DNA of 64,000 bases from Buddleja alternifolia. Taxonomy: Eukaryota > Streptophyta > Magnoliopsida > Lamiales > Scrophulariaceae. The stretch is from contig CM033399.1 in assembly GCA_019426215.1 (NCBI GenBank), forward strand, positions 30,017,022 through 30,081,021. The letters are read 5' to 3'. Below are positions 11,209-22,625 of this stretch, one piece after another (within the stretch, counting starts at the first letter, position 1; each line of letters starts with the position of its first letter). The notes under the pieces were generated by a model. It did not search any database, was not told the origin of the DNA, and saw only the letters and a program-made list of their open reading frames with translations. The position numbers and the translations under genes were made by a program.

Positions 11209-11685
11209 TTGAAATGAGTTTTCTTTGAAGAGGTGTCTTCAACTCATTTCCCAAAGGGTGTGGGTATTATTATATATAATCAAAGGATGAAGATGTCAGG
11301 AGGGACTCTGAATATCTATCTTCATCTCTGCCACAACCATTCACCCACAATCATTACAAAAGTTTATTTCTTCCGTTTCTCTGGCGTAAGGCGTACAAAA
11401 ATACTTCATTTGATTCCAGCCTCTAGTATTATATTCTGAATCATAGTTATTTTAATACAGGCTTGGTAAATTATTTTGAGTATTCGGGTTTGTCTTCAAA
11501 AGTACAATTCGCAGGCAAACAACAGTTCTTATTACTGGGCTCCATTGTATCCTGGGACAAATTCGCTATTAACTCAATTGCACTCGGTATGGGACGAATA
11601 TTGTCTTGAGAAGAGCGTAAATTTTGCGCGACTTGGAGGTTACACGAAATCATTCATACAACTTGTTCATCCAATATTTCTAACA
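11209..11685 (+). repeat. Copia-B 5' LTR, truncated
   Basis: It matches 35345-35781 plus 36839-36877. It contains the uninterrupted GAGGTTACACGAAATC that serves as the empty site for hAT-2. Confidence 0.85.
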
Positions 11686-11933
11686 ATCTCAAGACAATAT
11701 TATGGCTTCTCAAAATTTGCTACAACTCACGTATGATTTCATGAAATATTCATTGGAGAGGTTTGTTGGTGGAGTTTTAGACGGAGGATAATTTTGATAT
11801 AAAATCATTGGGCGATTAGATTCGGTTTCCAGAATGCTACAAAATACTTTGCAATGCCTTTTTTGAATGAAAGATCACTGAATTGTGGATGCACTAAGAT
11901 CGTAGAGCAATATAAAGTCATGGTGATTAGTTC
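11686..11933 (+). other. Copia-B 5' internal remnant
   Basis: Just after the LTR an ATG (11702) opens MASQNLLQLTYDFMKY, which resembles the start of a Copia gag, but stops follow within about 30 codons. The Gypsy insertion cuts it at 11933. Confidence 0.5.
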
Positions 11934-12531
11934 TGATGTACCAAATAATTAAGTCATTCTTTTATCACTTCGTATAACTTGTATCGTAAAACTTCTATAA
12001 CATCCTCGTATACGAGAATATGAGATAAGTACTAATATATTGAAACAGAACATATGGCACCCCAAGATCCGCGTGTTTTTTATAAACCGAGTAGGGTCGA
12101 CCTAGGACCCGACCCTATAAGGACTGATCGTTGCCCTCCGTCAAGTACACGTGTAAAGCATCCAAGGGTGATAAGTCTCATCTGTCATTCATTCTATAGT
12201 ACAGAGTGGAGTTCCTAAAATACCTCCATTTATGAAGATTCATGGACAGAGAATCTGAGCAATAAATACCACGAATTATATATCGTATAGCTTAGGTTAT
12301 TCGTAAACTTGAGAGTACGATCCTATAATACAAATGTTAGATACCTTCGTAATACGAACCATAGATATTACCATTGTTTTATTCGAACTACGTTTAGACT
12401 TGATCCTTTAGAGGTACGTAGGCAGCTCGGTAGTATTCGAGTGCAGTCTATAATCCTGAGAGTACGCTTGTTGGTCCGTATTCGAGGTCTTCTTAACTGA
12501 AATAGTGTGGGGTAAAATCCGTGCTAGATCA
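11934..12531 (+). repeat. Tat Gypsy 5' LTR
   Basis: 598 bp, TGAT...ATCA ends. It contains GAGCAATAAATACC (poly-A-like signal at about 12258). It matches the 3' LTR closely, with scattered substitutions. Confidence 0.92.
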
Positions 12532-12532
12532 G

Positions 12533-12550
12533 TTGGCGCCGTCTGTGGAA
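12533..12550 (+). promoter_or_regulatory. Tat Gypsy primer binding site
   Basis: TTGGCGCCGTCTGTGG directly follows the LTR. This TGGCGCC start is typical of tRNA primer sites in plant Tat elements. Confidence 0.75.
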
Positions 12551-12584
12551 AACTACTCGAGGGTCACTGAAATCAACAACAGAG

Positions 12585-13169
12585 ATGGAGGGAGATAATC
12601 AGAGGGAGAAGCATGTTCGTATTGAACACTCAATGTCTGCTGCACCGGTGAGGGATGTGGGAGATCCCAGTGAAAGAAAAATAATGCTGACAAGAGGAGA
12701 GTTAGATAAGATGATACAGGAAATGGTGGATGAATTGTTGAATCGTCTTATGGCATCTGGACCAGTAACTCCAAATGCTCAGAGGGCACCTGTGACGCCC
12801 TTGGCGCCTAAGAGGTTGTTTCAAGGGCAAGAGGGAATGAATCTAAAGCCTAAGAAGAGGGGAGAAGTTGTAGGTGCATAATCTGACGAAGAGGTCGACA
12901 GTAGAGCTGATGCGCGTTCAAAAATTCGACGAGGAAAACAGCCTGTGCAGGAAGAAAGAGAGAGGCCAGCTTTGTCGAGGGTAGAGATTGATAATATGTA
13001 TGAGAAGCTTGACAGGGTAAGTCGTAAACCAGAGCCTCCTCGACCAAAGAGTAGGCTAGTTTCAGCATTGATGGCTAGAAATTCACCATTTTGCGAGAGT
13101 ATAATGTTTGAAAAACCTCCATGTTCGTTTAAAGCCCCTCTTTTACCTACTTATGATGGGACGGGTGCT
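12585..13169 (+). pseudogene. Tat Gypsy gag, N-terminal part
   Basis: ATG at 12585 (MEGDNQREKHVRIEH). An in-frame stop at about 12879 is followed by continued gag-like sequence from 12900, ending LPTYDGTG, the conserved entry to the retrotransposon gag domain. It is cut at 13169 by a 1.3-kb insertion and resumes at 14507. The gag protein forms the particle shell. Confidence 0.8.
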
Positions 13170-14502
13170 TGTTAACACACGTAACAACACGGTATCGACA
13201 AATAATAAAGAGTAAGTAAGATTGTCTCCACAGGGAAGGTTATCAAGTACCAAAAAAAGTTTATCCTATTATTTAGACTATCGATTAGCAAGATTTAAGA
13301 TTTTAACTATTTAAAAGCAGAAATTAATAAAAGCAGAATTAAATAAACGATAAATCAATAAATGGAGAGCCTAGGGATTAAGACTTCATCAAGGTATTTT
13401 TATGGATTATGAACATCATTGGATTGTAAATTCTTGCATTCATTAAAGATCCGAATTTCCTTAATTACATGGATACTCTCCCGAGATCTCCATGAGTACC
13501 CAACTAAACTCGTTCTCGTCACTCCCATGATCAATAACTAATCTAGATGAATCCATTAATTTCCATGAAATTCGTTAGCTAGCCTCATGCACAATTACTA
13601 ATATCCCTATTGAGTAATTTAAACACGTCTATCAAATCTGAACTAATGAATTAATTCACCTCCCGGTACTTCTCAATTCATCTTAAATCATGTATTTGGT
13701 GGCCAATCATCTACAAGCATTAAGCCCTCATTGATAGATTAATTAAAGCAAGAAATAACCCAATGAATATCAACAATCCATAATAATACTCAAGACTACA
13801 TCTTAAACCCTAGAAAATTATTTAGCTACTCATAATTAAACAAGAAGAAGAAATAATTTGTATAAAACTAAGAAATCTCATGTTTAACAATGGTGGAAAA
13901 TAATAAGAACAATTGGGGAAGAAGAAGAATTCAAGAAAAACCAAGAAGAACCCTTATGTTGATGGCAAGAATCAAGATTTCTCTTTCTTCTCTTCAAAAG
14001 CTTCCTTTTCTTTCTCTCCAAGTTTTCTCTTTCTCATTTTCTCTCCCAAAAGCGTCTTCTCACCCTCAAGAATCTAAAAACTCTCTATTTTTCTGACTTC
14101 TTCTATTTATATAGGAATTCTAATTACAAAAGACCCAAAATCCGAGCCCAACCAGAAATTCTGATTTCTACGCGCTGCACAGTGGTGCCGAATATTGGCA
14201 CCACTGTGCCAATTCTGCTGTCCACTTTTTTCTTCACTTTTTTTTCTTCAACTTAACTCTTTTCGTTTGGACTCTTCTTTGCTCCTCTTTAAGTCTCTTA
14301 GTTGACTTCTTCACTTTGCTTAGAAATCCCTTCATTTACTCGCCAATTCAATCATTTCTTGCCTTAAAAGCATTTGAACGACTTAGAAGCCAAAATACGC
14401 AAATACAAATAAAAACAACTAAAAAGATCAACTCAAGGTATGAATTCAAGACAAATGTGAGATAAAAACATACTAAATCAATGTTACTTTTAAGACCTAA
14501 CA
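13170..14502. mobile_element. Solo-LTR-like insertion in Tat gag
   Basis: A 1333-bp block with ends TGTTAACACACG and GACCTAACA (TG..CA), flanked by TGCT (13166-13169 and 14503-14506). Removing it with one TGCT copy rejoins codons GGT GCT CCG GGG of gag. It has no coding domain. An inverted GTGCCGAATATTGGCAC palindrome lies at about 14184-14200. Solo LTR in minus orientation is my best reading; a small non-autonomous LTR element is possible. Confidence 0.7.
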
Positions 14503-14506
14503 TGCT

Positions 14507-15597
14507 CCGGGGTCACATTTGACGACGTTTGAACTATTGATATCGTTGTATCATCAATCGAATGCGATCAATGCAAGGGTCTTTGTAACGACTTTGGTTG
14601 GTCGGGCTCAAGACTGGTTCACGAGTCAACAACTCGGTTTGATAGTGTCTTATGAGCAGCTAATTAAGATATTTGAGAATCACTTTGCAGCCAACAAGAA
14701 AGCCAGAAAATCTATCTTCCATGCTTGAGGGATTTTGTACATCGATTTAATCAGGAAGTTTTAGAAATACCTGAATTAACTCATGATCTTGTTGTAACAT
14801 TTCTTTTATTGGCTTTGAAAAAAGGTACATTGGCATCCGCCTTAGCTCGACGTGCACCAAAAGATCAAGAAGAATTGATGTAATTAGAAGAACAATGCAT
14901 CAACGAGGAAGAAATGAATCTATCAAAAGATTCCGAGGCTCTTAAGCCCATAAACGATCGAAAAGATCGAAAAGAAAACAACGATCGACAGGAAGGGTCG
15001 AGGTCTGAAAAGAACCATGAACGACCCCGTCGATACCCAAAGTATGAGCAATACACGCCTTTGAAAATGTCAAGAGGAAGAGTTTTAATGGCAGTGCAAC
15101 ACTTGAATGTGATTCAGTGGCCGAAGCCAATGAAATCGAAATTACGAGCAAATTCAAATAAATATTGCCAGTTTCACAAGGATAAAGGTTATGATACCGA
15201 GGATTGCTATCAGCTGAAGGATGAACTCGAACGCCTAATAAAAAATGGTGTCTTGAATGAATTTATTGATCGTACCCTTGCGGAAGTAAGATCCCCTGAG
15301 GCCAACCGCAGTAAAGAGGTAAAAAGATCACGAAGTAGATCGCCAGATCGATCCCAATATCGAGGAAATGATGAGCGGTATCATGACAATCGGGGTTATG
15401 GAAATCGTCATTACGATAGGCCTCGAAATAATGAATATCGTCGGGACAATAATTATCGACGAAATGATGAAAGGAGAGGGAATGATACCCGTCATGAGGA
15501 TCGACAAAAGGAGCTTGCCAATGTGGCCAGGGCAGAGATACACACTATCGCGGGGGAGGGGGAGGGGGAGGGGGGCAACTGGAGGAGATTCGTCTAA
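14507..15597 (+). pseudogene. Tat Gypsy gag, C-terminal part
   Basis: After the insertion the gag domain continues: TTFELLISLYHQSNA, LVGRAQDWF, LIKIFENHF. A stop near 14726 and another near 14881 interrupt it. The last frame (from 14914) has the Tat-type zinc-binding pattern YCQFHKDKGYDTEDC at about 15166, then an Arg/Asp/Asn-rich basic tail and a GEGEGEG run (15550-15580). The tail passes by a frame change into the protease. Confidence 0.83.
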
Positions 15598-16242
15598 CGC
15601 AAGGAAAAGGCATAAGAGGGAAGTGAGTGGCAATCACTATCGTCAGGAGCCTACGAAGGTCTTCTCTATACATAATCACGACCAACCAATAGCTTTTGAC
15701 GATAGGGATTATGAGGGCATGATTGTTCCCCATAATGATCCGATGGTGATAACGATGGATGTTGCAAACTTTGTTGTACACAAGGTGTTGGTTGATACTG
15801 GTAGCACGGCAGATATAATTTTTTGGGATGTATTTCAAAAGATGGACATGGGGAAAATAAATCTACGAACGGTGAATACTCCCTTGAAGGGTTTCACAAG
15901 ATCACACATTATGCCGAAAGGTTCAATCGAACTTGATGTATCATTGGGGTCGGCCTGGAAGAGGAGGACATTGCGCGTGACCTTTTTGGTCGTAGACACC
16001 CTTTTGCTTATAACATGATTGTGGGTAGACCGATGCTGAATATGTTTGGGGCTATAGTGTCGACCCCTCACTTGAAAATGAAGTTTAAAACCAGGGATGG
16101 TATTGGCGAAATGAGGGAAACTCAGTTAGAGGCTCGTGACTGTTATACCACCTCGCTGGCAACAAACTCCAGCAAGAAGAGGAAAAGAGAGGTCGCAAGG
16201 GTGAATGTCGTCGATGAAAATGCCACAATTCTGATGAAGTAG
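15598..16242 (+). pseudogene. Tat Gypsy aspartic protease
   Basis: The active site VDTGSTADI is at about 15791. Flanking blocks are NDPMVITMDVANFVVHKVL before and TPLKGF, GSIELDV after; the flap-side end NMIVGRPMLNMFGAIVSTPHL is in the next frame from 16012. The protease cuts the polyprotein. A frameshift at about 16010 separates the two halves. The catalytic Asp is kept. Confidence 0.87.
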
Positions 16243-17351
16243 TTGGATAAGAAGCAGAAGAGGGTGGATACGAGGGTACAGCCTGTGGAGCATAAAACGA
16301 TTCAACTTTTTGAGAACGATGCAGAAAAAACTACGAGAATTGGGGGAAAACTAAGTCCCACGATAGAGTCGGAATTGATAAGATTTCTCAAAGCCAACAC
16401 TGATATTTTCGCTTGGAAAGCCGCTGACTTTCAAGGCATTGATCCCGCAGAGATAGTGCATCGTTTAAATGTCGACCCCGGTGCAAAGCCAGTTCGTCAA
16501 AAATAAAGGAATTTTAGCCCTGATAGAGACGCCATTATCGAAGAGGAGGTGAAAAAGCTGCTAGATGTAGGCTACATAAATGAAATTCAATTTACTGAAT
16601 GGCTAGAAAATGTAGTTCTTGTACCAAAAGCCGAAAACAAATGGCGCATGTGTACTGATTTTACTGATCTAAACAAAGTTTTCCCTCAGGACCCCTATCC
16701 TTTGCCTCGAATTGATTTATTAGTAGATTCAACTGCAGGTTGTGCTCTCTTAAGTATGATAGATGCATATCAGGGCTTCAATCAAATTATGATGGCAGAA
16801 GAAGATAGGGAGAAAACTTCCTTCGTAACTGCACGAGGTGTTTATTGTTATAATGTGATGCCATTTGGACTACGAAACTCTGGAGCTACCTATCAGCGTC
16901 TGGTGAACATGATGTTTGAAGAGGAAATTGGTAAAACTATGGAAGTATATGTTGATGATATGCTCGTTAAATCAGTGGACCACTTGGGTCATTTGAAAAA
17001 ATCTTTTGAAATAATGAAACGATATGGATGAAACTAAACCCTAATAAATGTACATTCGGAGTCCGTGGGGGAAAATTTTTGGGGTACATGGTCTCAGAAT
17101 GAGGTATCGAGGCAAACCCTGAGAAAATCGAAGTTATTCTGAATATGAAATCCCCTGCGAATGTAAAAGATGTACAGAAGCTAACAGGGAGAATGGCGAG
17201 CCTAAACAGATTCATATCTAGATCCGCTAATAAAGGACTGCATTTTTTCAAAATTTTTCGGAAGGTAAAAAACTTCACGTGGACAGAAGAATGTGAAAAA
17301 GCTTTCCAAGAGTTGAAGGAATATTTGGTGTCCCCCCCCCCCCGATTTTAA
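16243..17351 (+). pseudogene. Tat Gypsy reverse transcriptase
   Basis: Landmarks in order: FAWKAADFQGIDPAEIVHRLNV, EVKKLLDVGYI, KWRMCTDFTDLNKVFPQDPYPLP (catalytic Asp), YNVMPFGLRNSGATYQRLV, and YVDDMLVKS at about 16948 (catalytic pair). Beyond a frame change at about 17030 come LGYMVSE and the connection block RMASLNRFISRSANKGLHFF. A stop at 16504, another around 17100 and a poly-C run at 17332-17342 break the frame. Confidence 0.88.
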
Positions 17352-17757
17352 CGAAACCTATTTTTGGGGAACCATTGTTCTAATATATATGGCAGTATTG
17401 TTGTCAGCCATTAGTGCAGTGTTGGTTTGAGAGGTTGATAACGAACACAAACCAGTATATTATGTCAGCAAAGTAATACAAGGTGCAGAATTGAACTACT
17501 TGGAAATTGAGAAGTGGGCGTTTGCCTTAGTAACTTCGGCTCAAAAATTGAGACCATATTTTCAATCTCATCAGATTGTGGTTTTAACCAATCAACCATT
17601 AAGGTAGGTTTTAGCAAAACCAGATGTGTCGGGAAGACTCATAAAATGGGTTATTGAGTTGGGTGAGTTTAATATTGAATATAAGAGTCGAACAGCAGTA
17701 AAGGCGTGGATAATGGCGGACTTCGTCGTAGAGATGACGATGGAGACACCTCTTTAG
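17352..17757 (+). pseudogene. Tat Gypsy first RNase H domain
   Basis: With several stops, the frame reads EVDNEHKPVYYVSK, GAELNYLEIEKWAFALV, KLRPYFQSHQIVVLTNQPLR, SGRLIKWVIELGEFNIEY, ADFV, the usual plant Ty3/Gypsy RNase H. It directly precedes the second RNase H. Confidence 0.83.
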
Positions 17758-17784
17758 GTAGTTGTAATAGAGCCAAAAAAACCA

Positions 17785-18400
17785 TGGTTATTGCACGTTG
17801 ATGGATCGTCAATGACGAAACGAGGAGGGATTGGAGTCTGGTTGCAAACCCCAGATAAATTGGATATGGAGTTCGCTATAAAATTGAACTTCGATGTTAC
17901 CAATAATGAAGCAGGGTACGAAGCCCTTATTGCTGGTTTAAAAATGGCGAAAAGCTTAGAAGTGAAGATGTTAATGGTTTACACCGACTCTCAGTTGGTG
18001 GCAAGGCAGGTTGCCGGATCGTATGAGACTAGAGAAAAAATGATGATAAAATATTTGAAGAAAGTGAAGGAGTTGATGCTGGAGTTCAAAAAAGTTGAGT
18101 TGCATAAAATCCCAAGAGATGAGAATGAACGAGCAGACGCATTATCGAAACTTGCGAATCAAATTGTGGGATTGAAAAGTAGGAAGGTAGCTCTGTTGGT
18201 GCCAGAACACTCGGAAATAGAGTCAACGACTTTGGTAATGCCAGTTGTGGTTGAGAGTTCATGGAAGGATGTAATTACAGACTACTTAGTTAAAGACGAG
18301 CTACCTAAAGATAAAGTTGAGGCCAGGAAGGTCGTTCATAGAGCAACGTGGTTTGTAATGATGGAGGGAGGGCTATTCAAAAGGTCAGTGGGGGGTCCAC
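17785..18400 (+). pseudogene. Tat Gypsy second (archaeal-type) RNase H domain
   Basis: The 358-codon frame starting near 17791 begins LHVDGSSMTKRGGIGVWL (first catalytic Asp), then NNEAGYEALIAGLKMA (Glu), VYTDSQLVARQV (Asp) and NERADALSKLA (Asp). All four acidic residues of the RNase HI fold are present. This extra RNase H between the first one and the integrase is the marker of the Tat lineage. The same frame continues without a stop into the integrase zinc finger. Confidence 0.9.
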
Positions 18401-18670
18401 TGCTACGATGCTTAACTCCATTAGAGTCTGAATATGTTCTACGGGAAGTCCACGAGGGAAGTTGTGGGAATCCTTCCGCGGGAAGATCATTAGCTCAAAA
18501 AGTTACGAGGCAGGGTTATTTTTGGCCTAGCCTAGTTAAGGATGCATATGAATTTGCCAAGAAATGTCGGGAGTGTCACATGCATTATAATAAAATACAT
18601 CAACCAGGGACCCCTATGGAAGCAATAAAAATTTCATATCCATTTGATCAATGGGGAATTGATATCTTAG

Positions 18671-18752
18671 GTTGGTATAGACAACTTATCGACATACCTG
18701 TTGTAAAACAAGGTGAAATGCATATTTACTTGATTATTAAATTTGTATGCAG
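18671..18752 (+). other. Intron-like insertion 1 in Tat integrase (82 bp)
   Basis: The insert runs GTTGGTATAG...TTTGTATGCAG between the codons for DIL and GPFP. Length 82 is not a multiple of three, so it breaks the frame unless removed. It is AT-rich and has the GT-AG rule. I see no flanking direct repeat. Confidence 0.75.
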
Positions 18753-18894
18753 GACCTTTCCCTCCAGCCCAAAACCAAAAGAAGTTCGTTATTATGGCAA
18801 TAGAACACTTCACGAAGTGGATAGAAGCAGAGGCTGTGGCTCGTATCACGGAAAAAGTCGTTATTGACTTTGTTGGGGAAAATATAATATGCAG

Positions 18895-18971
18895 GTTAAC
18901 TAACCCAGACAAAATTGAATAAATACGAATAATATTAGAGTTATTCTCATTTAGAAGAATATAATATGCAG
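18895..18971 (+). other. Intron-like insertion 2 in Tat integrase (77 bp)
   Basis: The insert starts GTTAACTAAC and ends AATATAATATGCAG. The 14 bases AATATAATATGCAG occur both just before it (18881-18894) and as its last bases (18958-18971). Removal of the 77 bases rejoins NIICRSDIP. So it can be read as a 63-bp insertion with a 14-bp target duplication whose AG supplies the splice acceptor. Confidence 0.78.
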
Positions 18972-19647
18972 GTCTGACATACCGCGAATATTGATATCGG
19001 ACAATGGGACGCAATTCAATGGCAGAGCTGTTACGGATTGGTGTTCGGAATTGAAAATACAGTAGAACTTTACCTCGGTTGGACATCCGCAGGCCAATGG
19101 ATTGACGGAGGTGGCAAATAGTATACTCTTACAAAACTTGAAAACCAAACTGGAAGGTGAACGAACGGGATGGGTAGAAGAATTGCAAGGAGTGTTGTGG
19201 GCATATCGAACTACGCCCCGTTCGTCGACAGGAGAAACTCCGTTTTGTCTTGTGTATGGATCAGAGGCAGTCATAACTGCTGAAATTGGTATGGCAACCC
19301 ATAGGGTGAGTTCATATGAACCTCGGGAGAATCAAATGGCGAGGGGATTTGAGTTGGATGTTGTCGACGAGATAGGAGATAGAGCATATGCAAATATTCT
19401 GAGGCAGAAGAATACGATGGCGAGAGCATATAATAAAAGGTTGAAGGCCAGATGTTTTCAAGTAGGCGATCTCGTTTTGAAAAAAGTCGAAGTATCGAGG
19501 CATGTGAAGAAATTAGAAGCAAATTGGAAAGGAACATTTAAAATTGTTAAAATCACAAAAGCAATGGCATATAGGTTGCAAGATCTCAATGGGAAAGATC
19601 TACCTCGTCCATGGAATGTAAATAACTTACGAAAATTTTATGCTTGA

Positions 19648-20012
19648 TGAGAGGGATCGAAAAAATCAACCCTCCTTCATACTTGACGAAAGGATCGACC
19701 CTTCTCTGTTTTTATTTCCATTTCGTTAATCATCTAAATAACTAAGAAAGCAATTTCGATATTTGAACAAATTCACACTTGTTAATTGTTTGAATTAAAT
19801 GAGATTGTCATTCGTTTAAATAAGATTTTACGACGAAGAATAAGATATACGGAACGTTGGTTCAAGGCATTTAGCAAATTCGATAAACAGGGAAATGGAC
19901 GATAATGCTTAAATTTAAACAAAACGGAAATAGATACAAATACCATAGAAGTGGATTAAAACATTGTCTTAATCCAAAGAAATAAAAAAGTCTTAGTCTA
20001 AAGAACGTCAAA
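19648..20012. other. Tat Gypsy 3' non-coding stretch
   Basis: AT-rich sequence between the integrase stop and the end of the antisense gene. No coding content is seen. Confidence 0.6.
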
Positions 20013-22625
20013 ATCAATCTGCAATTACTTGAGGCTCGTCAGCAGTCGTAGCCTCTTCTCCGCCTTGACCTTCCTCACTTCTTTGGGCAACAGTTGCTGC
20101 AAGCTCCCGTTCGAACTGTAAACTCGCTCTCCAGATTCCCCGATGACCAAAGCATCGAATTCGGGAAAATAGGTGTAAGCAACGTTGTCGGCAGGGGTGG
20201 CGGAGGCTCGTTTGATAGGGGCTCTTAGATAGGCTTCTGCAAACTCATTCTCTTGAAATGTGGATGGTAAATTCCCTGTTTATTTCAAGTAGTCTATTGC
20301 CTTAAAGAAGCCGTCCTGGACATCGTTAAGAGCTTGATCCAGCAAACGGTCGTCAAAGACCGTGGATCGTAGCATGTCACGAGCTCCACCCAATCGAGCC
20401 TCTTCTAGTTGACGTCTGAAAGATGAGGACTCTTGGAATTCCCTACGACCTGCAGCTTTACCTAAGCCGAATTGACGACGTCGTTCGGCCTCAGTACTTT
20501 CATGCAGTAAGTCCAATTGCTGACGAAGCTCATTGTTGGTTCTTTCAAGCTCAGCCATTTTGATTTTGTCCCTGTCATATGATCGGCATATGACATCGAG
20601 CTCCATCTATAAAAACAAAATTTCAAAACTTCAGATTTAGACTAATTTAAAATTAAGCTACTATTATAGTAATCGATTCGTATTTACCTGCAGAGAAGCA
20701 GCCTTCTCTTTGTCCTCTTGAGCAGCCGTAAGCTCAGCAGCGACCTGTCCCTTATAGTCAGTGAGTTCTTGCTGAGATCGACTTAAGATCTCTTTCATCG
20801 TCGAATTGTTAAGCGACAACTGTGAATTAGGAGCTTCGTCTAAAAAATCGATCAGCAAATATAAATGAGCTATATATATATATATATAAAAAAAATGATA
20901 AGAATGATAAATTGCATACCCTTTCAAGATATTGAGCTGCCTGTTTCTCGACGAAAGGATGAGGCCGTTCGAGTATAAGAGCCTTATCCTTAGGCAATAA
21001 AGTGCAATGAAATAATTCGATTGATGTATTGCCACTAGGATGCTCGATTATGCTGCTATCGGGGTATATGTGCCAATCTTGGATTAGTGCCTGCTGGTCG
21101 GGTCGTAGTGGAGCTCGTTCAATAACCTCACATTCGAGGTAATCTTTAAGCAGGAACGATTCAGCCTGATTATGCAATTCATAATCACGAGCGTCAGGCT
21201 CGTCCGTAGTCTCGGCTCGGGGACTCTCAGCTTGAGGACTCGACCTCGTGGCAATGGCCTGAGAAGTACCCTCTCGATGAGGACGTTTCTCCGGACGACC
21301 ATAAGGGGCATTAGTTAATTCCCCGACTGGCTCAGAGCGTCGTCAACGAATGAGTAAGCCTTCTTCGACCTCTGTATTGGCAGCTAGCTCCGTGATTCTT
21401 GGAGAGATGCAACCGGTGGGCGAGTTGGCTGGGCAGGGGACTCACCTATTCTTATTCCAAGTTGTCCTTGACTTCGCCCCCGGCCACGACCTCGGCCTGT
21501 ACCACGACCTGTTGCGGCTGCTGCCCTTTGGGCTGCTTCGGCTGCAATTACAGCTCTCTTGTCTAAACGAGCTTGTCTCTCTTCCACTGCTACGAATGTA
21601 ACCAAGCAAAAAACAACGAATATATTATTATATATATAAAAAAAAAAGATGATGAGTATATAATAAATGTGGAAAGGCAAATACAAAGTGTTACCCAAGT
21701 TTTCGACGATGGGTACGTTAGCCCTACTAAGCCCACATGTGACTAGCACGGACTCATTCATTATTACCTCAGGCTTGAATAGTCGCTTATGAATACGTTT
21801 TAAGGTTCGGCGAGATATAGTGGGTCTACCAACGTTGCTTAAATCAACGAGATCCATACCCCATGGACGAGGTACGTTCCATCGTTCATTTAAAGGGGGA
21901 GCAATGAAGAAAAACTTTTCTTCCAATCTTTGAAGGAAGATTGGGTGCGAGACTGAATACGACAATGACGCTGAGGAGATAGGAAGAAAAAACCTTCTTC
22001 CGAAGATTTAGTGGATCGACGTACGGATAAAAAACCATTAAAGTTCTTTATATTCGGATGAACTCCGTACATTCTCATGATGACTATGAAAAAGATAATA
22101 TGCCTATAAGAGTTGGGAAGTAATTGTGTGGGACTCAGACGAAGGAAGAGAAGAATATTTTCTATGGCAGGATGTAAAGGGAATCTAAGTCCTAAAGCGA
22201 GATGGGCCACATGCACAGTGCGGAACCCTATGGGGGGGACGATGCATTCTATCATTCTATGATATAAAGCGAGTTAGAACGATAGTTCGGAAGTTGGAAG
22301 GGATATGATATTTAGCTCTAATGTCGGCAATGTTCGATGCGGTTAAAATAGAGGAATAACCTAACCAGGAAACTATTCTACGAGCCCTATCCATATTGGG
22401 AAATAACTGTAGATTAGTATTTTCATTTCCCTCGAGATTCGGATAGGGAGGTGGGACATCAGGCTCTTCTGGTTCGATAACTATAGGAGGGTCGTTCATA
22501 TGAGGTTCGGGAGAAGTTTCTGGACTACTCGAACTACTGTCAGACTCACTATTAGAGGACGAGGTAGTCTCATTTTCCTCGTCAGAGATATGGGGTAAAT
22601 CAGCACCCACACTGGGAATACTCAT
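20013..22625 (-). pseudogene. Tat antisense gene (gypsy-type transposon domain, spliced)
   Basis: A minus-strand gene opposite to pol. ATG at 22625 (MSIPSVGADLPHISDEEN). A Ser/Glu/Pro-rich start leads to the conserved block GLRFPLHPAIENIL, LSPTQLLPNSYR, LEEKFFFIAPPL and ERWNVPRPWG, which fits the putative gypsy-type transposon domain (Pfam Transposase_28) found in Tat elements. Exons are joined by three GT-AG introns: about 21590-21693, 20841-20918 and 20607-20690. The second half is coiled-coil-like (ERTNNELRQQLDLLHE, EAERRRQF). Frameshifts near 22256 and 21965, a stop near 21350 and a TAA at 20280 mark decay. Its function is unknown; antisense genes at this place are known in this lineage. 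Confidence 0.78.

Larger units (their letters stand above)
18401..19647 (+). pseudogene. Tat Gypsy integrase, with two intron-like insertions
   Basis: The HHCC finger is at 18448-18590 (EVHEGSCGNPSAGRSLAQK ... CRECHMHYN). The core has WGIDILG (first Asp), ISDNGTQF (second Asp) and NGLTEVANS (Glu). Two insertions at 18671-18752 and 18895-18971 break the core; each starts GT, ends AG, and its removal restores the family pattern GPFPPAQNQKKF and ICRSDIPRI. One TAG stop follows at about 19060. The C-terminal part (from 19102) is open to 19647 and contains WAYRTTPRSSTGETPF and RHVKKLEANWKGTFKI. Integrase inserts the cDNA into chromosomes. Confidence 0.9.
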
